A DNA stretch of 64,000 nucleotides, taken from positions 1-64,000 of the forward strand of contig JAFISE010000102.1 of NCBI GenBank assembly GCA_022560025.1, given 5' to 3'. The DNA comes from Stagonosporopsis chrysanthemi (taxonomy: Eukaryota > Ascomycota > Dothideomycetes > Pleosporales > Didymellaceae). Positions 44,411 through 55,982 of this stretch are shown here, piece after piece (position 1 is the stretch's first letter; the number at the start of each line of letters is the position of its first letter). A program made the translations under genes and the position numbers. The notes below the pieces were generated by a model, which saw only the letters and a program-made list of their open reading frames with translations, searched no databases and was not told the DNA's origin.

Positions 44411-47363
44411 ATGCACCGGCTCGCACAAGCATTGCTGGCTGTTGGCCTGGTCCAGGCCCAAACGGTGCGTACAAACAATTCCACACAAACACAACATAAC
44501 AACGCCAATCGCACGTTGAAGCTTTGCGCAAGCTGCAGAGATGCTTCCTGAACCCGCCTTTCTTGTCGCAGGACTATTTCCATTCCTTCAAGTTGATTGA
44601 CGCACCTTTGTCCTGTTTATTTGGACTGTGACTGATATTAGCGCAGTTCCCCAATACCACAAACCCTACCAACAGCTCGAGTCCTCTGAACAACGCTGAA
44701 AGCCCTCCATTCTATCCTAGTCCATGGATTGAGGGTACTGGCGACTGGGCTGTACGTACAAAACTCCATTTTGCCTAAGCTTAGCATTAATGGGCATGCC
44801 AGGAAGCTTATGCTAAGGCTCAAGCCTTTGTGAGGCAGTTGACTCTTCTTGAGAAAGTCAACCTCACCACCGGTACTGGCTGGCAGAGCGACAATTGTGT
44901 CGGCAACGTAGGGGAGATTCCACGCCTGGGCTTCAAAGCTTTGTGTCTGCAAGACAGTCCTCTCGGTGTTCGCTTCGCCGACTATGTCTCTGCCTTCCCT
45001 GCTGGTGGTACGGTTGCTGCATCATGGGATCGCGGCGAGTTCTACCGTCGAGGATACCAGATGGGACAAGAGCACCGCGGTAAGGGTGTCGACGTTCAGT
45101 TAGGGTACGACTTCCACGCATAAACTTCTGCATTAAGAGCAAGATTGACGAGATGCAGCCCTGCCATTGGTCCTATCGGCCGCAATCCAAAGGGTGGCGT
45201 AAGTTCGACAAACACAATGCCTTCGTGAGTTTTACTGACACAGCACAGCGAAATTGGGAAGGCTTCTCTCCTGACCCGTACCTGACCGGTCACGCTGTTG
45301 CTGAGACTGTCCGTGGTATTCAGGACGCCGGTGTCATTGCTTGCACCAAGCACTACATCCTCAACGAGCAAGAGCACTTTCGTTCGCCAGGAAACTTCGA
45401 AGATTTTGGTTTCGTTGACGCTGTCAGCTCCAATGTCGACGACAAGACTCTGCACGAGTTGTACCTTTGGCCCTTCGCCGATGCTGTGCATGCCGGCACG
45501 GGCGCCATTATGTGCTCTTACAACAAAGCAAACAATTCTCAGCTCTGCCAAAACTCATACCTTCAGAATTACATCCTGAAGGGCGAGCTCGGCTTCCAAG
45601 GATTCATCTTGTCGGATTGGGATGCTCAACACGGCGGAGTGTCTTCTACCCAAGCCGGTCTCGATATGACTATGCCTGGAGACACAAGCTTTAACTCTGG
45701 ATACTCTTTCTGGGGCACAAATCTCACCATCTCCATCCTCAATGGTACCATCCCTCAGTGGCGCCTCGACGATGCTGCGACTCGTATCATGGCTGCCTAT
45801 TACTATGTTGGTCGTGACCAGGACAACACAGAGACCAACTTCAACAGTTGGTCTCGCGAGACTTATGACTATCGTAACTTCTACGGAAAGGCCGACTACG
45901 AGCTTGTGAACCAGCACGTCGATGTCCGTGGTGAGCACTTCCGCGCAATCCGTTCTTCGGCCGCCAAATCAACCGTTCTGCTAAAGAACAACGGTGCACT
46001 TCCCTTGACTGGCAACGAGAAGTGGACTGCAGTCTTTGGTAACGATGCCGGCGAGAATCAGTACGGACCCAATGGCTGCCCTGACCGTGGCTGTGACAAC
46101 GGTACCCTCGCCATGGGCTGGGGCTCAGGAACTGCCGACTTCCCTTATCTCATCACACCACTTGAGGCCATCAAGCGCGAAGTTGCCGACAATGGTGGTT
46201 TGCTCACTTCCGTCATTGATAACTATGCCTACGCTCAAATTCAGGCCATGGCTGCGCAGGCCAGCGTTGCCATTGTCTTCGTCAACGCTGACTCCGGCGA
46301 GGGCTACATCACTGTCGACGGTAACTTCGGTGACCGCAACAACCTCACCATTTGGCAGGATGGCGAGACTCTGATTCAAAACGTTTCTTCGCTCTGCAAC
46401 AACACCATCGTTGTGATTCACTCCGTCGGTCCCGTCCTTGTCAACTCCTTCTATGACTCTGAGAACGTTACGGCAGTGCTGTGGGCAGGTCTTCCCGGCC
46501 AGGAGTCAGGCAATGCCATCGCTGACGTTCTGTACGGACGCGTCAACCCCGGCGGCAAACTGCCCTTCACATTTGGCGCATCTGAAGAGGAGTACGGCCC
46601 TGATCTGATCTACGAACCTATCGCAGGCAACGACTCTCCCCAGGACAACTTCGAGGAGGGTGTCTTCATCGACTACCGTGCATTTGACCAAAAGAACATT
46701 ACTCCTGTGTACGAGTTCGGCTTCGGTCTCTCCTATACCACGTTCTCGTACTCCAACCTGAGTGTCCAGAAGATCAACGCTGGCCCTTACACACCGACCA
46801 CCGGGCAGACCATTGCCGCACCGACCCTTGGCAGCTTCAGTACCAACATCGAAGACTACCAGTGGCCCGCCAACCTGACCAGGGAGGGCACATTCATTTA
46901 CCCGTACCTGAACAGCACCGACCTGGCCGAGGCCTCTTTCGATCCCGAGTACGGCCTGAACTACACCTGGCCCGAGGGCGCCTCAGACGGCTCGCCCCAG
47001 CCCCGCATCGCTGCGGGCGGCGGATCAGGAGGCAACCCGCAGCTGTGGGACGTCCTTTTCACCGTCAGCGCAAGCATCACCAACAACGGCAGCCTTGCCG
47101 GCGACGAAGTCGTGCAGCTGTACCTCAGCCTAGGCGGGCCTGAAGACCCGGTCGTCGTGCTGCGCGGTTTCGACCGTCTGTCAATCCAGCCGAACCAGAC
47201 TGTCACGTTCTCGACCGATATCCTGCGTCGTGATGTGTCGAACTGGGAGACTGAGACACAGAACTGGGTTATTAGCGAGTATCCCAAGAAGATCTACGTT
47301 GGTGCCTCGTCGAGGAAGCTGTATCTCGAGGCGGACCTTGATCTGTCCGAGTACCAGTCCTGA
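44411..47363 (+). CDS. Secreted GH3 beta-glucosidase
   Basis: Five exons: 44411..44464, 44647..44751, 44803..45104, 45159..45198 and 45249..47363, giving 871 aa. 'MHRLAQALLAVGLVQAQ' is the signal peptide. The GH3 N-terminal barrel has 'LTLLEKVNLTTGTGWQ', 'NVGEIPRLGFKALCLQDSPL', 'CTKHYILNEQEHFR' (with the substrate-binding Lys-His), and the nucleophile Asp290 in 'GFILSDWDAQHGG'. The C-terminal sandwich has 'VLLKNNGALPLTG', 'WAGLPGQESGNAIADVLYG' and 'FGFGLSYTTFSYSNL'. The last part is a fibronectin III-like domain ('VVVLRGFDRLSIQPNQTV'). Many NxS/T sequons are present. It matches classic Aspergillus BGL1-type enzymes that release glucose from cello-oligosaccharides. Short exons 1 and 4 were placed by phase and conservation. 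Confidence 0.94.
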
Positions 47364-47554
47364 TGGTGTCGCAATTGGGCTACAGCATTAACTTTGATAG
47401 AGCAAGTGGGCGTATGTAGAGCACAGTGATCTGAAGCGACGCTGTACCTAGTTTTAATGAGTAATGGAAATCATTAATTGACCAAGAAGCCGATTTTGTT
47501 CTGGTACTGCATAAGTCACTCTAGGTGATCTGTGTATGATTTTGCCTTAGTTAT

Positions 47555-48978
47555 TCACTTTCTACCGCCCGTAGGTGCCACCGCCGTGTTCTGGTTTTCC
47601 TCAATCCTTTGCACTACGCCAGACCTTTTCTCACCCTGATCGAGTATGGCATATACAGCCTTTAGCCACGTATCGCCCAGAATATCGAACTTCGAGGTGC
47701 CCCTCGACTGTATGCCCCCGTACTGCATGCCGCCCCCGACCTTTGCGAAGCCGAGATCCTCCTTCTGAACTTCGAACTGCTTGTCACCAACCGCAAATGT
47801 GACCCGAGGAAGCTGCTCAACGGGTATGCCAGTGGGAAATACCCAGCCTTGGTTCTTGTCGTCGAATCTCGCTCCAGAGATTGCCTCGTAGATTCGCTTG
47901 CACAAGTCGTCGCTGACAAGCGCGAGAGTGGCACCAGTATCAGCGATGGCGGTGTTGGGGCCGCGCTTGATGATCTTGCCGTTCATGGACGCAGAGGGTG
48001 AAGCGAACTGCCAGAAGCCTTTAGTCGTGTCGATGTCAACATAGTGTGGTTCCTTGACACCGCAACAATCAAGGACTTCTTGGCCAATGTAGCCAAATGT
48101 ATAGAACGATTCTCCTTGGTCGATCTCGTCTTCGTCGCGCCAAGAGCCAAGGTAGCAAGTAAAGAGTTCCTGGCCTTCCTTTATGTCGTCTTGTGTCATC
48201 TATAATACGGCGAGTCAGCCTTTCCGTTCTCAGACTCCAGAGCGACTAAGACTTACCATGTTTTCAACTGGCGTCGCAACTCCCACAGGTTTGACAGTAT
48301 TGATCTTGCCGAAGGCCAGGCCAAGGAGACCATCCCCTGCGCTCTTGCTAAATTGGGGCGAGAGTATACAGGCCAGCTCGATCGCTTGGTTCTCAATACA
48401 GAGACCGCCCAGTGTGACATTGTCAGTTCCCACAATACCTGATGCTGTAGAGCCATCTCCGTACCTAATTCTCCAGGAGCTCCCGGGAGTTTTCCTGAAA
48501 GAACGTGACTTTGCAGCATCGAACAAGTTGTGTTTGCCGCGGGCCGCTTTTGTCTTCGAGTCAAGCTCAGTGGACCATAACTATGCGTGAGAATGAGCCA
48601 ATAACGCCTAAGGTGATGAGAATCATGATGACAGACCTAGAGGTCTCAACTGCCTGTATCAAAGTGAAGATTCATTATCTGAGGTGGCGTTCCAATCTCG
48701 ACAGGACAGATGTAGAGAGCGTCGTTCTGCTTTTCATCGGCCTTGACGGCGCCGGGCTTGCCATCTTCCTCGATCTTGCGCAATACAGACTTTGTCGACC
48801 TCCTGCTCTTCGGCCTGAATGCATTCTTGACTGATCTCGTTTGTTCTTCGATCATCTGGAAGGGACCAGCTGTGGTGGGTGAAAAATCGTATTTAGTTAA
48901 AAGACTTGCATATGAGGCAACGCCCGCCTTTTCGTAAGCAGGGTTGTGTTTAAGATTGATGCGCTTGAGGTTCGACAT
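47555..48978 (-). pseudogene. Pepsin-like aspartic protease (A1) with two nonsense codons at the first active site
   Basis: Three exons, 48637..48978, 48257..48580 and 47555..48199, fit the family perfectly in phase (437 codons). The DTGS motif of lobe 1 is followed by TGA (48646-48648) and TAG (48637-48639), where pepsins have Ser/Ala and Trp (DTGSSDLW); exon 2 then resumes 'LWSTELDSKTK'. Downstream the gene is intact: flap 'YGDGSTASGIVGTDNVTLGG', lobe 2 'AIADTGATLALVSDDL', 'SRGTSKFDILGDTWLKAVYA'. Only this site is broken. The N-terminus 'MSNLKRINLKHNPAYEKAG' resembles an A1 propeptide without a signal peptide. Options are a young pseudogene, two base-call errors, or unusual splicing. No GT or GC donor nearby avoids both stops and keeps the frame. 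Confidence 0.72.
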
Positions 48979-49165
48979 GAGAGCAGAAAATATCTATCGT
49001 TAAAGATGTGACGGGGAGATGTAGGTCAGTTGACCGCAAGTGATATAGGGTGAAAGGGGTATCTTGTGAACAAAAGGCTAATTGCAGCTGCCCACCAAAT
49101 CGAGCAGTCACGTCTGACACCGCGCAATATTTTCCACCACAAGTGCACGACCCCTAACCGGAAGC

Positions 49166-50533
49166 TTACTCGAATTTGGTCTTCTTGCCCTTTCCCTCCA
49201 CAATAGCTTGACTGGCCCTTTGCGCATTCATGTGCGCCGAACCACTCTTGATTGACCTGGGGTCAACCTTCTCGCCAGGTTGAATACTGTTAGGTCCATT
49301 CCTAGGAGGACGCGGCGCACGAGGTTCTCTCGGCTCCCTCCTGCCACCTTGCCTGTCGTTGTCACCACCGAAGTTCTTCCAGCGATCCGGATTGACACCA
49401 TCAACAGGCGCCGCCGGCTTATCCTTGCCGTACCGCTTGTTGTAACGCGTTGTAGAATCTTCGGCAAACTCGCAACGCATCTCGCGACCATTCAGCTTAT
49501 TCAACAACCACTTTCTCCTCTTGTTGGGATTCTTAACCTCAGTGTCGTCGTCATCTGCGTCTTCCGCATCCTTCTTCTTCATAGCTTTCACATCAGCCTC
49601 AGTCTTCATAACGAAGCCTTGAACAGCGCAAGTAGCAGCCTCAACGTCTCCGAAGGTCACCCAGGCATAGCCCTTGCATTTTCCAGAATCCTCGAAGGTC
49701 GCCATGTGTATGTTGTCAACCGACCCGCATGGGCGGTAATGGGCTTCGAGATCTTCCTTGGTAACATCGAAGGAGAGATTGCCAATAAAGACACGCTTGT
49801 TGGGTGGGTGGGCGCCAGCCTTGGCAACCGGCTTCCCACGAGCACCAACCTCCTCTACCTCTGCCTTGGGCTTGTCAGGTCGGCCTTCGAAGCTCTTGGC
49901 ATTTTTGATAAGCAGCGCGCGGCCATCCATTTTCGTCTCGGTCAAGGCAATGCATGCGTACATGGCGAGTTCGGTTGAGAAGTCGACGTATGCGAAACCC
50001 TTGTTATTGGGTTTGGTCGTCCAGTGAGCTGGAACAGGCTTTGTGGACGGAGGCATGTGCACTCTAGTGATCTGCTCTGTCTTGATCTCGGTGTTCTCCG
50101 TTATGAAGGTACGCAAGGAATCCTTGGTGGCAGACCAGGGGAGATTGCCAACCCACACGCCGAACTCTGACCTCTTTTCTTCGCCTTTCTTCGCATCGGC
50201 AGCAGCGCCATCTACTGTCGCATCTGCAGATGCATCTTTGTCACCAGCAGCGGCGGACTTGGGGTTCAGCTTGGCCTTCTTCGCAGCACGGGCAGCTTTC
50301 TTCGAGGCTGGTTCGGGAAGGGCGACGTCGACGACGATCTCGTCAGGGAGAGCTTCACGCTTGCGCTTCTTCGCTGGTGTCTCGGCGGCCTCATTGTCTG
50401 AGTTCGATGCGGGCTCGGCCTTTGCTTTCGAACTTTTCTTCTCCTTCTTGTCTTTCTTTGCCTTTTTCTCCTTTTTCTCCTTCTTAATGATCCTCTTGAT
50501 CTCCTCCCCCGAGCTCATTTCTGTGTCTGACAT
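49166..50533 (-). CDS. NOP13: Nop13-like nucleolar protein with two RRMs
   Basis: A single exon of 455 aa. Residues 1-115 are an acidic/lysine-rich low-complexity region (repeated K/E blocks). RRM1 begins at about residue 122 with RNP2 'GVWVGNLPW' and RNP1 'NKGFAYVDFS'. RRM2 begins at about residue 245 with 'RVFIGNLSF' and 'CKGYAWVTFG', followed by 'NKRRKWLLNKLNGREMRCEF'. An arginine/glycine-rich tail ends 'EGKGKKTKFE'. The layout matches yeast Nop13/fission yeast homologues found in pre-ribosomal particles in the nucleolus. Its role in rRNA processing is inferred from the family. It is divergent from the NBR1-like gene. Confidence 0.88.
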   Translation of the reverse strand: MSDTEMSSGEEIKRIIKKEKKEKKAKKDKKEKKSSKAKAEPASNSDNEAAETPAKKRKREALPDEIVVDVALPEPASKKAARAAKKAKLNPKSAAAGDKDASADATVDGAAADAKKGEEKRSEFGVWVGNLPWSATKDSLRTFITENTEIKTEQITRVHMPPSTKPVPAHWTTKPNNKGFAYVDFSTELAMYACIALTETKMDGRALLIKNAKSFEGRPDKPKAEVEEVGARGKPVAKAGAHPPNKRVFIGNLSFDVTKEDLEAHYRPCGSVDNIHMATFEDSGKCKGYAWVTFGDVEAATCAVQGFVMKTEADVKAMKKKDAEDADDDDTEVKNPNKRRKWLLNKLNGREMRCEFAEDSTTRYNKRYGKDKPAAPVDGVNPDRWKNFGGDNDRQGGRREPREPRAPRPPRNGPNSIQPGEKVDPRSIKSGSAHMNAQRASQAIVEGKGKKTKFE

Positions 50534-51418
50534 CTTGTTCTGGAGTATGCAACGAGAATGCTCGGCTCGAACTTTTCAGCGCAGTTTTCCACAACTTTTT
50601 CGTGGAGCTCGGCTTAGTAACGGCATTAGCGTGCCGTGTGGGGCGCAGCGCGCAACGGTTGCGCAGCATTGTGACGAATCAAGGAGGGCACAACGCATTC
50701 GATAGATACCCAATTCAAGTGATGGTACAGAGCGATATAGAAGTTATCGAATCGACCACCGCCATGGATTACCGGCGCTTCGCAGCCAGTGGGGTGATGG
50801 TTTGTTACAACTAGTCAGGTCCTGTGTTTGGACAACAATGATCAAGTGACCATTCGGCGGTCAACGTGCCATACCCATGAAGCCCAGTCAGCTGGAGTCC
50901 TCTCACCGGAGTGGTGAACAAAAGGCGCTTGCGTCACACCTGTGGTACTCGTCGCTCCGCGCTAGACCGCCCTTGCTCTCGCGCACCGGAACCTTATCGC
51001 TGCCTCACGTGCAGCTGTTGTGGCAGCATCAACTTGAGCAGACCTGCAGCGCCGCGAGCAGCTGTTCCTGCAGCATTTCAAGTGAACTGTCAAACCAAGA
51101 GGTCAGCCTCGAGATCTGCTGGGTGAATGCATCCTGCTGCCTGCAAGAGGCAACGCGGGACTCCAGTACCGCGGTTGACGTGCTCGCATCACGATTAGTC
51201 CGCCCGAGCTAGGCAGCCGCAACTCCATTACCGCTGCCCCAGCTCCCTCACCTTCTCCACCTCCAACCTCCACTTCCATCGACCGACCTGCACTGCCCAG
51301 CAGCTACCTTTCACGACAGCTGCTTCGTACACGCAGTACCGCGCCGCAGCAAGTCTGCAGCGCCGCTACCTCCCTCTTGCCGATAGTCGACCATCGTCAG
51401 CCGCTCCACTTGCCCATC
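50534..51418. promoter_or_regulatory. Divergent promoter region (NOP13 / NBR1-like)
   Basis: An 885-bp region between divergent starts. The part from 51220 to 51418 is C/T- and CAGC-rich, as in fungal 5' leaders of the plus-strand gene. No TATA box or supportable small gene was seen. Confidence 0.5.
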
Positions 51419-54357
51419 ATGGCTGCCACCCAGGTCCCCGTCACGCTGGACACGCCCATCGTTATCAAGGTCCTCTTCCGCGGCCAGACCCGGAAGCTCA
51501 AGCTGCCCTTGAAGGATCTTGGAGCAAGCGTTCTTCCATCTAAGGTGCGTTACCACTCATTCACGCTGCCGGACGAGCAGGCCGCCGCCTCACTTCGGCA
51601 AAGGGCCCAAGCTTGCCGAGCTTTGATATGGGCGAAGACGTGAACTGACAACGAGAATCGTAGCTTCGCGCTGGCCTTCAGATCCGCGATGAGGAGCAGG
51701 TCGTCTTTGAGCGCTACTCCGACTCAGCCGCCGCATACGTCACCCTCGACTCCAACGCCCCAGCAGTTTACAAGACGCTTTTCCGCGCCGCCAAGGCGAA
51801 GCTCAAGCTGCGTCTGAGGGCTACCGTTCCGGGCGAGTCTACTGAGCCACCTACGCCTGCTCCTCCTGCTCTTCCGCGGGCAGCCGTTCCAGATCCCTCT
51901 GTCTTCCGAATGAGCTCCGAGACCTTGACTCCTCAGCCTGCTGCACCAGTCTCTCCAGTCATTGCACACTCACCAGAAGCACCCAAACTCGAGGCCGTCA
52001 GCCCTGTCTCACCTCCCAAGCATGCAGATGATGGAGAAGCCCCTACACACAGGCCATTCACGACTCGTCAGGGTAAGTGCTGCCTGGCATGTCAGGAAGA
52101 TTGATAATAGGCGTATACTGATCTAGCCCACAGCCTTCTTCGACAAATTGTCGAGTGTCCCACGCGACGTTCCACTCACTCTCCGCCCTAAGCCGGCGGC
52201 ATGCACTGCTTGGGTTGTGTACTGCAACAACTGCAACCACCCCATGGATGACGAGCACTTCCATTGCAGTGTGTGTGACAACGGCGACTACGACCTCTGT
52301 CCCGCTTGTGTAGATTCGGGCATTCACTGCCCTGGCGAGGGCCACTGGATGGTGAAGCGTTTCGTCAAGAACGGCAACGTTGTGAACAGCACCACCCAGC
52401 GCATCCCGCCCAAAGTCAAATCACCAGAGCCAAAGGATATCCCTGGTGCCTTTACGGATGAGAAGCAGTCTGTTACATATGATGATGAAGCGACTCGTAC
52501 ATGCAACAGCTGTGTTAAGGGTAAGTTGACTTTGACCATTGCCCTTCCATTACTAACTTCGCTAGTCCTCACTGAGAAGGAGTTTGTCACATGCGAAGTC
52601 TGCGAAGACTACGATTTGTGCCTTGATTGCCACACTGATAACAAGCACGGCCACCACCCCGGCCACGCCTTCAAGGGGGCAACTCCTGAGACATCGTTGT
52701 CTGCCTTGGGCAACGCCCTGTGCAATCCTGGCCGAAACGCACGTCACAATGCAGTTTGCGATGGATGTGACAAATTCATCTACGGTGTGCGCCACAAGTG
52801 CTTGAACTGCCCAGACTGGGACTACTGCTCTCAGTGCTTGCAGAGCGCCAAGATCATCCATCCCCGTCATCGCTTTGTACCGATCTACGAGCCTCTCACT
52901 GAGCCTCTGTCGAGTGGCTGCCGCCACTACGGTATCTACTGTGATGGACCTCTGTGCAAAGACAAAGAGAACGTGTCTTACATCGAGGGTACGCGCTACA
53001 AGTGTGCTGTATGCCACGATACAGACTTCTGCCAGAACTGCGAGGCGCACCCAAGTAACAAGCACAACCACACGCACCCGCTTATCAAGTTCAAGACGCC
53101 CGTCCGTAACGTCAGCGTCACTACAATGGATGAAAAGGTTGACAACTCGATCACCGCCCTTGGGGATCGTCAATCCGTTTCCAGGCGTTCAACCGCTAAT
53201 GAGACTGCTCCTGCGGCTCCTTCTACAAATGCTGCGACTCAGGTGCAGACCATTGTCGATATGAGCCCTTCAGCTGAACCTGTCGAAAAGGAGAAGACCG
53301 TTGTTCAGGACCTCTTGGCTGAGCCTATCCAGGTATGCGCTACAATTCATGAGACTAGCAGAATGCTAACGGTTTCTAGGAGAAGCCTATCGTTGCAATG
53401 ACCGAACCTAGTCGCGAGAGCCTTGATGCTCATTTCATCCGTGACACCATCGTCGATGGATCCAAGATCTGCGCTGGTCAACAGTTCGTGCAAGTATGGA
53501 CTCTTCGCAATCCGGGCCCTGGCGCATGGCCTAGAGGCTGCAGCGTCCGACACGTTGGTGGTGATAACATGTTGAACATTGACAACACTCGTGCATTTAG
53601 CCAGGCCGAGCTTGCTGATGCCAGCGAGAGCAATGTCCTTGCTGCTCCTGTCCAAGCTGGCGAGGAGGTAGCTTTCCGTGTGGTCATGAAGGCTCCTCTG
53701 CGCGAGGGCACTGCCATCTCCTACTGGCGTCTCAAGACCGCCGATGGCATTCCCTTCGGACACCGCCTATGGTGTGACATCCAGACCGTGGCTGCTCTGG
53801 TCCCGGCTCCTGCTCAAATTTCCCGAATCGCGGAGGCGTCTTCATCGTCATCGCGTGCGTATGAACCCCAGCTGCTGGCGAGGCTTGAGAAGATGCAAGC
53901 TATTCATCAGTCGCAAGCACAGCAACTCGAGAAACAGAACATGGAGCGTATCCAGCAGGTTCGCAAGGCTGCAGTTGAGCGCCTGCTCGAGAACCGTCGC
54001 AAGGAGCATGCGGCTGCTTTGGCCAGTGTTGGACCAGTCCCTGTCCCTAGGGTTGAGACTGCTGAGCTTCCAGTTGAGGAGAAACCAGTCGAGCGTCAGC
54101 TTGCCGCTCAAACTTCAGGCATGATCTTCCCCCAGCTAGACAAGGAGTCACCGGAATCCAGCACATACGAGCCTTCCACCGCTCAGCCTCAGTCTCCTGT
54201 CTCAGAGAAGAGCACAGTTGCTCGCACCGTTACCGTTGTCTCTGACGAGGAGTTCTTTGAGGACGCTGAGAGCGTCGCTTTACACTCCGATGAGGAGAGT
54301 TTCATGACTGATGAGGAGTATGACATTCTTGACGCCAGTGACGAAGAGACGCAATAA
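51419..54357 (+). CDS. NBR1-like selective autophagy receptor (PB1, four ZZ fingers, FW domain)
   Basis: Five exons: 51419..51544, 51664..52072, 52134..52520, 52566..53332 and 53380..54357, giving 888 aa, all phase-consistent. Residues about 12-85 form a PB1-like domain ('IVIKVLFRGQTRKLKLPLKD'). Four ZZ-type zinc fingers follow: about 208-255 ('YCNNCNHPMDDEHFHCSVCD'), 304-350, 375-420 ('CDGCDKFIYGVRHKCLNCPD') and 437-490. Residues about 575-695 are the FW/NBR1 domain ('AGQQFVQVWTLRNPGPGAWP', 'SYWRLKTADGIPFGHRLWCD'). A coiled coil (about 725-775) and an acidic C-terminus follow, with 'EEYDIL', a good Atg8-interacting motif. NBR1 proteins deliver ubiquitinated cargo, or in fungi vacuolar hydrolases, to autophagy-related pathways. 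The family is well supported; cargo is unknown. Confidence 0.92.
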
Positions 54358-54829
54358 GCGCCAGGCGAAAGTCATACGACATAGCAGCATGTCCGTACGT
54401 ACTCACTCGTGAAGGATCTTTGATGCACCTTTGGCGTTCAAATTGGGTACTAGCGACAACGCTCTTTTCTGAAGGCGCTGGCGTGATCTTCACCACACCC
54501 CGACGGGTCGGCAGTTACAAGGCGCTGGAAGGCGCTTTCTTATGGATATGAGTTTTTTGGCTTTACGGTTCCCTTTCTCTCCTATAGGTGTAGTGTGAAT
54601 GAAACTTGATTTCCTTCGATCTATCCGGTGACGACATAGTGTGAGAAATGAAGGAGTGGGACATGGCTCCAGACTGCACCACATCTTTCGTCCTCTGCTG
54701 TACGGAGACGCTCATGCTTGGAACAACGATGACAAGCCGCCAGCACCACAAAGTTGTGTTCAAAAGAACAAATGCTTTTTACGTCAAAGATATATACATG
54801 AAACGAAACATACAAGCACGAGCCACCTC
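54358..54829. other. Convergent intergenic region
   Basis: The shared 3' flank of the NBR1-like and galactanase genes. No coding signal is supportable. Confidence 0.6.
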
Positions 54830-55982
54830 TCAAATAACCTTGAAGGCGCCCATGCCCTCCATAACCTGCCCATTCGTCTGCACCATTACATTCCAGTCAC
54901 AGCTGCTGCCCAACCCAGCGTTATCAATCCACATCGGCTCCCAGTAGAACAGTCCCGTACCCTTTCCGCCCGGTACAGCAGCAACGCGCTTCGCGACTTC
55001 CTGCATCCATACGTACTGACCGGCGGCGCTGATGGGGATGCTCTTTGTGTCCTCCGGGAAGGGGAACTTGGGGTTAGGGCACGACGAGGGCCAGTTGGTC
55101 TCGACGACCTGCACCTCCTTGCCGTACTTGGCGGCCATTTGGGTCAGGCTGTAGGCAATGGAGCCCAGGTTGGCGTCAGCGTTGTAGAAGGGGTAATAGG
55201 ACACGCCCTGGATGTCGAAGTCGGAGAGAGAGAGGCCACCGCCGGAGCCGAGGACGAGGTCGTACCACCATTCCTGCAGATGTTGGTTAGTATGAGCTCA
55301 AGGATTGGTTTTGCTTGGGGGAATCCGCGGAAGAGGATCGGGAAGGGGAGCATACCTGAGTGCCCCAGTAAAAGCCGTTGTCGAGATGAATCATGATTTT
55401 AGGCTTGCTGCTCAAGCTGCTCTCCTTGACAGCCTTGGACGCGCTCTTCAACAGCGCAGCAACGTTCTTCGGCCCGTCGCTGTTGCTCAGCTGCCCAATC
55501 GGCCACAGCAGGCCCGGCGTGATCTCATTGCCAATCGACACGATGCTCAACGGGATACCCTCAGTCTGAAAGCGGTTGAGCACACTCTTCGTGTAGTCGT
55601 AAACCTGCTTAATCAACGCCTCGCGGTTCAACGACTTCCACGCCGCAGGCACAATCTGCTTCCCCGGATCGGCCCAGTTGTCGCTGTAGTGGAAGTCGAG
55701 GTAGATCTTGAGGCCTGCGGCTTTGGCGCGCTTGGCCAGCTTAATGTTGTAGTCGAGGTTGTAGTTGCCATCGGAAGGGTTGACCCAGATGCGCTGGCGG
55801 ACTGTGTTGACGCCCGTGTTCTTCAGAATGGTTTCGAGGGGCTGCACTTGACCCGCGGAGTTCTTGTATTGCTTGCCGGCTTTCTCTTCGACGAGCAGGG
55901 AAGACCAGTCGACGCCCTTGTAGGGCAGCGCCGCGAGCGCGGTGGATGCGAAGAACAAGGAGAGGAGCGAGGGAAGACGCAT
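54830..55982 (-). CDS. galA: Secreted GH53 arabinogalactan endo-beta-1,4-galactanase
   Basis: Two exons, 55356..55982 and 54830..55273, with an 82-nt intron (GTATGC donor, ACTAAC branch, CAG acceptor), giving 356 aa. 'MRLPSLLSLFFASTALAALP' is a signal peptide. The GH53 barrel is complete: 'YKGVDWSSLLVEE', 'VRQRIWVNPSDGNYNLDYN', the acid/base Glu in 'VSIGNEITPGLLWP', the nucleophile Glu in 'VQVVETNWPSSC', and the end 'LFYWEPMWIDNAGLGSSCDW'. These enzymes cut beta-1,4-galactan side chains of type I arabinogalactan/pectin outside the cell. Length and motifs match Aspergillus GalA. A TATA box lies about 60 bases upstream of the ATG, which fits strong, inducible expression. Confidence 0.95.

Noticed and set aside
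49280..49978. 232-codon plus-strand frame opposite NOP13
   Set aside because: It is antisense to a clear two-RRM protein and starts mid-exon. A shadow frame.
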